Positions 57,723 through 64,000 of a stretch of DNA of 64,000 bases are shown here, piece after piece. The stretch lies in NCBI RefSeq assembly GCF_004217175.1, contig NZ_SHKI01000005.1:124001-188000 (forward strand), read 5' to 3'. The translations under genes and the position numbers were made by a program. The notes under the pieces are model-generated. The model saw nothing but the letters and a program-made list of their open reading frames with translations, searched no databases and was not told where the DNA came from. This DNA is from Leucobacter luti (lineage in GTDB: Bacteria; Actinomycetota; Actinomycetes; Actinomycetales; Microbacteriaceae). Every line of letters begins with the position of its first letter. Positions within the stretch are counted from its first letter, which is position 1.

Positions 57723-59117
57723 CTACTTCGCGGGGGCGTCCCCGTCTTCGCCGCCAGCGTGCGGGGGGAGTTCGCCGTCGAGCAACTGGGCGAGGGCCGC
57801 GTCGAAGTCGTCAACGGTCTCGGTGGTGCTGCCGCCGAGCCCGAGCCGTTCAAGCAGGAGCTCGGGCTGATCGAGCTCCTCGGAGCTGGGCAGGAGGTCC
57901 GGGTGCGCCCAGAGGCCGTCCCGGGTCGCGACATCACTGCGCTCGGCGACGAGCCGCCACAGCGCCGCGGCTTCGCGCAGGCGCCGGGGCCGCAGTTCGA
58001 GCCCCGCGAGCGCGGCGAACGCGTGCTCGGCAGGCCCGCCCGTTGCGCGGCGGCGCCGCACCATTTCTGCGATCGCCTCCGCGCCGGGAATCCGCTTTGC
58101 GGCGTCCGCGGTCACCACGTCGACCCAGCCCTCAATGAGCGCGAGCACGGTCTCCAGGCGCGCGTGCGCGGCCTCCTGCTCCTCGGTCTTCGGCGGGATC
58201 AGCGCGCCATTCGAGATGAGCTCCTGGATCTGCTCGGGCCGCGACGGGTCGATGTCGTGCGCGATCTCCTCGATGCGATCGGTGTCGATCCGGATCCCGC
58301 GCGAGTACGCGGTGATCGCTGAAAGTAGGTGCAGCCGCAGCCACTTCGCGTGCCGGAACAGGCGCGCGTGAGCGAGCTCGCGGACGGCGAGGTAGAGGGT
58401 GACGGCCTCGGGATCCTGATCGAGTCCCTGGGCGAACGCAGCCACGCCACTGGGGAGCAGGGCCCCGCCCTCGCGCCCCGGGCCCGAAAGGAGCGGCACA
58501 CCGATGTCGCCGGCAGAGACGACCTCGCCGGAGAGCTTGCCAATGATGGTGCCCAGCTGCACGGCGAAGAGCGCGCCTCCGACACTCTTGAGCATCGGAG
58601 CGGCGCCCTTGAGCGCGTCGCTGAGTTCCTCGGGCATCTGGGTCTGAAGTGCGTGCATGAGCGCCCCGGTGATCGAGTCCGCGACCGGCTCAGCGAGCCC
58701 CACCCAGGTATCGACAGACTGCTGCACCCACTCGATGCGGCTCAGCGTGCGCGGCGCGTCGGGGGTGGCTCCCAGCTCCGTGACCTCGTCAAGCCAGAGC
58801 GTCGCGACGGGGAACGCACGCAGAGCGGGCGCCGGATCGGTCGCGGGGCTGCCGTCGCTCGCGACCTCGAGTGCCGTGCGGCGGGTCACCGACCAGTCGA
58901 TCTCAGCGGACGGATTGTGCATGGCGCCCTGGAGCGTGCTGAAGAGTCCTTGGAGGGTCTTCGGGTCGACAGGGATCCCGGCGACCTTCGCGAACTCGGC
59001 CGGATCGAATGCGGCACCGCCGCCCTCGCCGGACAGCATCTCGGACAGGATCCGCTGCAGATCTTCGAAGTCGTTTCGGCCCTGGTCGTCGGAGCTGTCG
59101 TGCTCGTTCGCGCTCAT
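57723..59117 (-). CDS. Zincin_2-like putative zinc-dependent metalloprotease
   Basis: This 464-aa soluble protein matches the actinobacterial family often annotated zinc-dependent metalloprotease or F420-biosynthesis-associated (PF10103; Rv3195-like). The candidate zinc helix is YLAVRELAHARLFRHAKW, giving RExxH rather than classical HExxH. The N-terminal region is rich in Gly (GGALFAVQLGTIIGKLSGEV). It is divergent from the PDZ protease gene, the same arrangement as in mycobacteria. Protease activity is inferred from the family name only. The C-terminal 40 residues are acidic and low-complexity. Confidence 0.8.
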   Translation of the reverse strand: MSANEHDSSDDQGRNDFEDLQRILSEMLSGEGGGAAFDPAEFAKVAGIPVDPKTLQGLFSTLQGAMHNPSAEIDWSVTRRTALEVASDGSPATDPAPALRAFPVATLWLDEVTELGATPDAPRTLSRIEWVQQSVDTWVGLAEPVADSITGALMHALQTQMPEELSDALKGAAPMLKSVGGALFAVQLGTIIGKLSGEVVSAGDIGVPLLSGPGREGGALLPSGVAAFAQGLDQDPEAVTLYLAVRELAHARLFRHAKWLRLHLLSAITAYSRGIRIDTDRIEEIAHDIDPSRPEQIQELISNGALIPPKTEEQEAAHARLETVLALIEGWVDVVTADAAKRIPGAEAIAEMVRRRRATGGPAEHAFAALAGLELRPRRLREAAALWRLVAERSDVATRDGLWAHPDLLPSSEELDQPELLLERLGLGGSTTETVDDFDAALAQLLDGELPPHAGGEDGDAPAK

Positions 59118-59140
59118 CGCTGCTCCCTCGGTCGTTCGTG

Positions 59141-59150
59141 GTTAATTAAC
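59141..59150. promoter_or_regulatory. AT-rich palindrome in divergent promoter region
   Basis: GTTAATTAAC is a perfect 10-bp palindrome, conspicuous in this GC-rich DNA, between the divergent zincin-like and PDZ genes. It could be a promoter element or operator. A TAGATT -10-like hexamer follows at 59180. Confidence 0.35.
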
Positions 59151-59244
59151 GCTACGGCACGACCATCAGTTCTGCCTGCTAGATTGACGGGCGCTCGGCG
59201 AATTCCATTGCGCCGAGTGCGAACAGAGGATGGGTGGCTGACCG

Positions 59245-60381
59245 GTGGCGAGCGATGTGGGCGACTTCAGCGGGTCTGGGAACTTCAACGATGTCGGCCG
59301 GGCAAAGCGTCGCTCCCGGGTCGCGATGGTCGTCGCGGGCGTCGCGTTTCTCCTCATGCTCGCGGCGGTGACCCCCTCGCCCTACACGATTGAGCGCCCG
59401 GGGCCGGTCGTGAACACCCTCGGCGATGTGAATATCGAGGGCGAGACCATGCCCGTGATCTCGATCCCGGACGCCGAAACCTTCCCGACGAGCGGGGCGC
59501 TCAACCTGCTCACGGTGTCGCTCGTGGGCAGCCCCGAGCACCCGACGAGCTGGCTGTCACTCGTGCCAGCCCTGTTCGACCCGAGTCAACGAATCGCGCC
59601 CCGCACGGACTTCTACCCCGATGGCGTCACGCTGAAAGACCGTGAGGCCCAGGGAACCGTGCAGATGCAGTCCTCGCAGGCTCAGGCCACGGCAGCGGCG
59701 TTTACCGCCCTCGGTCAAGACGTGCCGGTCTCGCTGGTGATCGCGGCGGTGTCCGAGGACGGTCCCGCCGCGGGGGTGCTGCGCGAGGGCGACACCCTGC
59801 TGCGCGTCGACGGTGCTCAGATCGCCAACTTCGCGGCGCTGCGGGCCGCCATTGTCGACTCGGGAGCGGAGCAGGATCTCCTCCTCACCGTCAGCCGGGA
59901 CGGCGTCGAGACGGAGGTGACGATCCGACCGGAGGTCCCCGAGGGCGGTACCGACCCCCTGATCGGTGCCGTGATCGCCACGCAGTATGACTTCCCGGTC
60001 GACGTGGACATCTCGCTCTCCGACATCGGCGGGCCGAGCGCAGGGATGATCTTCGCGCTCGGGATCGTTGACCAGCTGACCCCGGGCGCAATGCTCGACG
60101 GGATCGCTGTCAGCGGCACCGGCACGGTGACCGACACCGGGGAAGTTGGTCCGATCGGTGGCCTCGAACAGAAAATCTGGGCGGCCGCGCGGGCCGACAG
60201 CGATCTCTTTCTCATGCCCGTAGCGAACTGTGGGGACGTGCCCGCGAGGGTGCCGTCGGACCTGCAGATCGCGCCGGTTGCCACACTCGACGAGGCGCTC
60301 GCAGCGATCGAAGCGACCGTGGCCGGTGACACGGTACCCGGCGTCGAGGTCTGCGACGCGGCCGCAACTGCCGCGGGCTGA
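59245..60381 (+). CDS. Membrane-anchored PDZ domain/Lon-type (S16) serine protease, YlbL-like
   Basis: This 378-aa protein has one N-terminal membrane anchor (AMVVAGVAFLLMLAAVTPSPY), a PDZ domain (about 155-230, with GVLREGDTLLRVDGAQI) and a C-terminal Lon-like protease domain. The catalytic serine lies in GGPSAGMIFALG and the lysine in GGLEQKIWAA. The active site faces outside the membrane, where such proteins probably trim or degrade envelope proteins. The gene order (zincin-like divergent, UPF0182 downstream) matches Rv3195-Rv3194c-Rv3193c. Confidence 0.9.
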   Translation: MASDVGDFSGSGNFNDVGRAKRRSRVAMVVAGVAFLLMLAAVTPSPYTIERPGPVVNTLGDVNIEGETMPVISIPDAETFPTSGALNLLTVSLVGSPEHPTSWLSLVPALFDPSQRIAPRTDFYPDGVTLKDREAQGTVQMQSSQAQATAAAFTALGQDVPVSLVIAAVSEDGPAAGVLREGDTLLRVDGAQIANFAALRAAIVDSGAEQDLLLTVSRDGVETEVTIRPEVPEGGTDPLIGAVIATQYDFPVDVDISLSDIGGPSAGMIFALGIVDQLTPGAMLDGIAVSGTGTVTDTGEVGPIGGLEQKIWAAARADSDLFLMPVANCGDVPARVPSDLQIAPVATLDEALAAIEATVAGDTVPGVEVCDAAATAAG

Positions 60382-60467
60382 CCGGGCCCCGGAGGATTGT
60401 CAGCGCGAAACGATAGGCTGTCTCGCGGAACCCGCCCGGCACCCATCGGTGCACCAAGGACAGGAAA

Positions 60468-63400
60468 GTGTTAGACGTGACCGACCAGAACGTAGATGCT
60501 CAGGCCGCCCGTCAGCGCCGTATCTCCCCGCTCGCAGCCACCATCATCCTGGTGGTGATCCTCATCATCGGCTTCCTCGCGGTCGCCGCGGTGACGGCTG
60601 AAGTGTTGTGGTACCGGCAGACCGGTTATCTCCCCGTACTCACGACCCAGTGGATCGCCGCGGCGGTGATGTTCGTGATCGGTTTCCTCGGAATGGCGGT
60701 GCCGCTGTTCTTCGCGATCGACGTCGCCTACCGTAAGCGACCGGTCTACGCGCGGCTCACCGCTCAGCTCGACCGATACCAGGAGCTCTTTGAGCCGCTC
60801 CGGCGCCTCGTCAAGTGGGGCCTGCCCGCGGTGATCGGCCTGTTCGCTGGCGTGAGCACCGCCGCGCAGTGGCAGAGCGCGCTCCTCTGGCTGAACAGCT
60901 CGCCCACGGGCGAGACCGACGCGCAGTTCGGGTTCGACATCTCCTTCTTCCTGTTCGACCTGCCGATGCTGCAGGGGATTGTGGGCTTTGCGTCCGCGGT
61001 CACGCTGATCTCGCTCATCGCGGGGGTAGCGACGAGCTACCTCTACGGCGGGATCGCGTTTGCGGGGCGCGACGTGCGCGTCTCGAAGTCGACCCGCATC
61101 CAGGCCGCCGTGCTCGCAACTCTCTACTTGCTGCTCCAGGCGGTGAGCCTCTGGCTGGACCAGTACAGCTCCCTCACCGGCAGCTCGGGGCTGCGCACCG
61201 GTGCGATGTTCCAGGACGTGCACGCAGTGATCCCGGGCAAGCAGATCCTCGCCGGAATCGCGATTATCGTGGCGATCCTCTTCCTGGTGACCGCGTTCAC
61301 CGGCAAGTGGCGGCTCCCCGTGGTGGGCACCGCGCTCTTCCTCGTGTCGAGCATCGTGCTCGGTATCGGATACCCCTGGGCGGTGCAGCAGTTCCAGGTG
61401 CGCCCGGATGAGAAGAGCCTCGAGTCCGAGTACATCCAGCGCAACATCGATGCCACGCGTGTGGCGTACGGCATCGACGACGTCGACGTTGAGCGCTACG
61501 ACGCGGTCACCGACGCCGAGCCGGGCGCGCTCCGCGACGACGCGGCAGCGACCGCGAACATCCGCATCATCGACCCCGAGGTCGTCTCGCCCACGTTCTC
61601 GCAGCTCGAGCAGATTCGCCAGTACTACCAGTTCCCGAAGTCGCTGAGCGTCGACCGGTACGAAATTGATGGCCAGGTCGAAGACGCCGTGACCGCGGTG
61701 CGCGATATCAACATCACTGATCAGACCGGCTGGTTCAACCGCACGCTCGTGTACACGCACGGGTACGGCATGGTCGCGGCGTACGGCAACCAGCGGTCGC
61801 CCGGCGGCGAGCCGGTCTTCCTCGAAAACGGAATCCCCACGAGCGGCAAGCTCGGTGAGTTTGAGCCGCGCGTCTACTTCGGCATGAGCTCGCCCGAGTA
61901 CTCGATCGTTGGCGGCGAGCGAAGCAAGCCGATCGAGCTTGACTTCCCGGCGGACGCCGAAAGCACCGCCGAGGCGACCGCCGACGATCCGGCGCCCGCT
62001 GACCCGAGCGCTGAAGAAGCGACGACGGAGGAAGCCACTACGGACGAGGCTGCGACCGACGAGGCTGCGACGGATGACGCCGCGGCCGACGAAGAGGTTG
62101 AGTCCGGGCGTCAGAACATGACGACGTTCACGGGCGACGGCGGGCCGGTGCTCAGCAACATCTTCACGAAGCTGATCTACGCGCTGAAGTTCCAGGACAT
62201 GGAGGTGCTGCTCTCGGGCGCCGTTGTGGACGGGTCGCAGATTCTCTACGATCGCAACCCGGTGCAGCGCGTGCAGAAGGTGGCGCCGTACCTCACCATC
62301 GACGCGTCGCCGTATGCATCGGTGGTCGACGGCCGCCTCGTGTGGATCGTTGACGGGTACACCACCTCGGCGAACTACCCGTACTCCGAAGTCACCGACA
62401 TGAACGCGCTGACCGTTGACTCGTCGAACAAGACGCGCGACCCACTGCCGAAGAACGTGAACTACATTCGCAACTCGGTGAAGGCGACCGTCGACGCGTA
62501 CGACGGCTCGATCTCGCTCTACGCCTGGGACTCCGAGGACCCGCTGCTCAAGTCCTGGGGCAAGATTTTCCCGGGCACACTCAAGGATGTTTCTGAGATG
62601 AGCGGTGGCCTGCTGAGCCACGTTCGCTACCCGTCTGACCTGTTCAAGGTGCAGCGCGCAGTGCTCGGCGAGTACCACGTGACCGATCCGGACGCGTTCT
62701 ACTCGGCGGAGGACCGCTGGCGCACGCCGAACGACCCGGTATCGAGTGCGACGGCGGACGCCGTGAAGTTCGCTCAGCCGCCGTACTACCTGACGCTTGC
62801 GGCGGGTGCGAACGCTGATCCGAACTACTCGATCTACTCCACGTACATTCCTGACGCCAGCGGGGAGGGCCAGCGCGACATCCTCACCGGGTACCTCGCC
62901 GCGAACTCGAACGCCGGGTCGAAGGACGGTACGATCTCCGAGGACTACGGCACGCTGAAGCTGCTGACGCTGCCGAAGGGCAACTCGATCCCCGGCCCGG
63001 GCCAGGTGCAGAACAGCTTCACCACCGACTCGAAGGTCTCGAACCTGCTGAACATCCTCCGGCAGGGCGAGAGTAAGGTGATCAGCGGTAACCTGCTGAC
63101 GCTCCCGGTCGGCGGCGGCCTGCTGTACGTGCAGCCGGTGTACGTGCAGGCGACCTCGGGCACGAGCTTCCCGATCCTGCAGAAGGTGCTGGTCTCGTTC
63201 GGCGATGACATCGCGTTCGAGGACACGCTCGACGCCGCGCTCGACGAGCTGTTCGGCGGAAACTCCGGGGCGAACGCCGGCGACGGTGCAACTCCGGTCG
63301 TGCCGGGCGACGACACGCCCGCCGACGACGCCGAGACGGGGAACGGCTCAAGCAGTGGGTCCTCCGACCCGCTGGATCCGGTCCTCAAGGAGATGCAGCA

Positions 63401-63509
63401 GGCAATCCAGGATCGCGACAAGGCGATGAAGGACGGCGACTGGACCGCCTACGGCGAGGCCGACGAGCGGCTGCGCCAGGCGCTCGAGAACGCGCTCCAG
63501 GGCAGCTAG
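60468..63509 (+). CDS. UPF0182 family large membrane protein
   Basis: This 1013-aa protein has about seven membrane helices in its first 310 residues (the first LAATIILVVILIIGFLAVAA) and a large external domain beyond. The family motifs are visible: RNIDATRVAYGI, FNRTLVYTHGYGMV and VYFGMSSPEYSIVGG. An acidic Ala/Glu/Asp/Thr-rich insertion (about residues 495-545) has repeated ATDEA units. The C-terminus is also low-complexity. The function is unknown; conserved next to the PDZ protease in Actinobacteria. A GTG at 60477 is an alternative start with better AGGAAA spacing. Confidence 0.9.
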   Translation: MLDVTDQNVDAQAARQRRISPLAATIILVVILIIGFLAVAAVTAEVLWYRQTGYLPVLTTQWIAAAVMFVIGFLGMAVPLFFAIDVAYRKRPVYARLTAQLDRYQELFEPLRRLVKWGLPAVIGLFAGVSTAAQWQSALLWLNSSPTGETDAQFGFDISFFLFDLPMLQGIVGFASAVTLISLIAGVATSYLYGGIAFAGRDVRVSKSTRIQAAVLATLYLLLQAVSLWLDQYSSLTGSSGLRTGAMFQDVHAVIPGKQILAGIAIIVAILFLVTAFTGKWRLPVVGTALFLVSSIVLGIGYPWAVQQFQVRPDEKSLESEYIQRNIDATRVAYGIDDVDVERYDAVTDAEPGALRDDAAATANIRIIDPEVVSPTFSQLEQIRQYYQFPKSLSVDRYEIDGQVEDAVTAVRDINITDQTGWFNRTLVYTHGYGMVAAYGNQRSPGGEPVFLENGIPTSGKLGEFEPRVYFGMSSPEYSIVGGERSKPIELDFPADAESTAEATADDPAPADPSAEEATTEEATTDEAATDEAATDDAAADEEVESGRQNMTTFTGDGGPVLSNIFTKLIYALKFQDMEVLLSGAVVDGSQILYDRNPVQRVQKVAPYLTIDASPYASVVDGRLVWIVDGYTTSANYPYSEVTDMNALTVDSSNKTRDPLPKNVNYIRNSVKATVDAYDGSISLYAWDSEDPLLKSWGKIFPGTLKDVSEMSGGLLSHVRYPSDLFKVQRAVLGEYHVTDPDAFYSAEDRWRTPNDPVSSATADAVKFAQPPYYLTLAAGANADPNYSIYSTYIPDASGEGQRDILTGYLAANSNAGSKDGTISEDYGTLKLLTLPKGNSIPGPGQVQNSFTTDSKVSNLLNILRQGESKVISGNLLTLPVGGGLLYVQPVYVQATSGTSFPILQKVLVSFGDDIAFEDTLDAALDELFGGNSGANAGDGATPVVPGDDTPADDAETGNGSSSGSSDPLDPVLKEMQQAIQDRDKAMKDGDWTAYGEADERLRQALENALQGS

Positions 63510-63526
63510 CTCGGCGCGGCTTCGCA

Positions 63527-63574
63527 GCAGCGGGCCCGGGTGACGATCTACGGATTGTCTCCCGGGCCCGCTGC
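63527..63574. terminator. Hairpin after UPF0182 gene
   Basis: Arms GCAGCGGGCCCGGG (63527-63540) and CCCGGGCCCGCTGC (63561-63574) are perfect complements over a 20-nt loop, followed by TTGTT on the plus strand. Confidence 0.7.
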
Positions 63575-63612
63575 GTTGTTGGGGTGCGCGCGCGGACGAC
63601 CGGGGTGGCGCT

Positions 63613-63641
63613 TGCTGCTGCTGCTGCTGCTGCTGCTGCTG
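63613..63641. repeat. CTG trinucleotide microsatellite, about 9.7 copies
   Basis: A pure (TGC)n run of 29 nt lies between the convergent UPF0182 and AAA ATPase genes, just beyond the ATPase stop. It is outside any supported reading frame. Confidence 0.85.
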
Positions 63642-63650
63642 TGGCTCCCG

Positions 63651-64000
63651 TTACCGCTTCGGCCAACGCCAGTTGGGGCCCTCGAACCTGAGCTGGCCCG
63701 CAACATGGGTCTCGCCGCCCGGCTTCTCGAGTTGAATCATGCGTGCCTCGTTCGAGAGGGCTCGCACGAGCGGTTCGGCGTGCGTGACCACGATAATCTG
63801 GGAGAACCGCGCGGCGTTGCGGATCAGCTCCGCAAGCCCGGGGAGCAGGCTCGGGTGGAGGCTGCCCTCTGGTTCGTTGAGTACGAGTAGCTCCGGCGGC
63901 CGCGGGGTGAGGAGCGCGGTGGCGAGCAGCAAGAACCTGAGCGTCCCGTCTGACAGCTCGGCCGCGCTCACACGGCGGGCCAGCCCCGGCTGTTCGAGGC
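63651..64000 (-). CDS. AAA-family ATPase (AAA_21/RecF-like), C-terminal part only
   Basis: The window holds the last 115 or so codons; the frame remains open through base 64000, so the N-terminus with Walker A lies outside. Visible are the ABC-type signature AELSDGTLRFLLLATALL, Walker B LLVLNEPEGSLHP, and the D-loop/H-loop strand QIIVVTHAEPLVRAL. The protein resembles predicted ATP-binding proteins of the AAA_15/21 group. The catalytic position has Asn-Glu (NEPE), common in this subgroup. Function is unknown. Confidence 0.82.
   Translation of the reverse strand, partial: LEQPGLARRVSAAELSDGTLRFLLLATALLTPRPPELLVLNEPEGSLHPSLLPGLAELIRNAARFSQIIVVTHAEPLVRALSNEARMIQLEKPGGETHVAGQLRFEGPNWRWPKR

Noticed and set aside
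60471..62678. 735-codon open frame antisense to the UPF0182 gene
   Set aside because: Biased His/Arg/Val composition without domain signals; the plus-strand product is a recognised family.
1..64000. tRNA or rRNA genes
   Set aside because: Intergenic gaps were inspected for T-loop (GGTTCGAATCC-like) and cloverleaf patterns and none was convincing; a covariance-model search would settle it.

Overview
The window reads as a chromosomal segment of a very GC-rich actinobacterium. Inference: a member of the Microbacteriaceae, perhaps Leucobacter-like. This rests on the strongly GC-biased third codon positions, frequent GTG starts, many leaderless genes with a TANNCT -10 hexamer 5-7 nt before the start, and the adnA-adnB-nudC-uvrD2-PDZ protease-UPF0182 block that is typical of Actinobacteria. 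No rRNA, tRNA, CRISPR array, phage or insertion sequence was recognised. Genes are densely packed, often with overlapping starts and stops.

Layout. 1-1.7 kb: a MocR-type regulator. 1.7-7.5 kb: an accessory module for guanidino or amine compounds, with an agmatinase/guanidinobutyrase-like ureohydrolase, a nitrilase-family amidohydrolase, an APC permease, a LacI-type regulator and a polyprenyl synthetase. Five copies of one operator (NAANCGNTTC) tie these genes together. 7.7-13 kb: MntR-like regulator, a paired Gdx/SugE-type SMR exporter, a repeat-filled intergenic region, and a PadR-DUF1048-ABC drug-export operon. 13-19.5 kb: lipoprotein, adenosylhomocysteinase-like protein, nucleoside-deaminase-like amidohydrolase and a polar amino-acid ABC importer.

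19.5-32 kb: flavin monooxygenase with an AhpD-like protein, DHA2 MFS exporter, LysR regulator divergent from an Orn/Lys/Arg decarboxylase with a structured leader, a DUF885 protein, YchJ, an M24 aminopeptidase, an SDR, a PHP phosphoesterase and an alpha/beta hydrolase. 32-36 kb: thiamine-precursor locus, with a TPP riboswitch controlling thiY-thiX-thiZ and a divergent ykoF. 36-45 kb: DEAD-box helicase, MiaE-like ferritin-fold protein, RlmC, NRDE/TANGO2 protein, CoaBC, DUF3107 and a membrane-anchored penicillin acylase.

45.5-63.5 kb: DNA-repair and envelope block. It holds AdnA-AdnB, a probable pseudokinase, a NudC lacking zinc-ribbon cysteines, a short UvrD2, an orphan cyclodehydratase-like zinc protein, a zincin-like protein, a PDZ/Lon-type protease and UPF0182. 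The window closes with a partial AAA ATPase.

Two themes run through the window. Several ordinary proteins (MocR, RlmC, CoaBC, AdnB, NudC, ThiX, UPF0182) carry Ala/Gly/Pro/acidic low-complexity insertions, some visibly made by tandem duplication. Intergenic regions carry short tandem and inverted repeats. The most interesting biology is the LacI-controlled guanidino module, the orphan TOMM-like protein, the degenerate phosphotransferase, the divergent SahH, and the decarboxylase leader.
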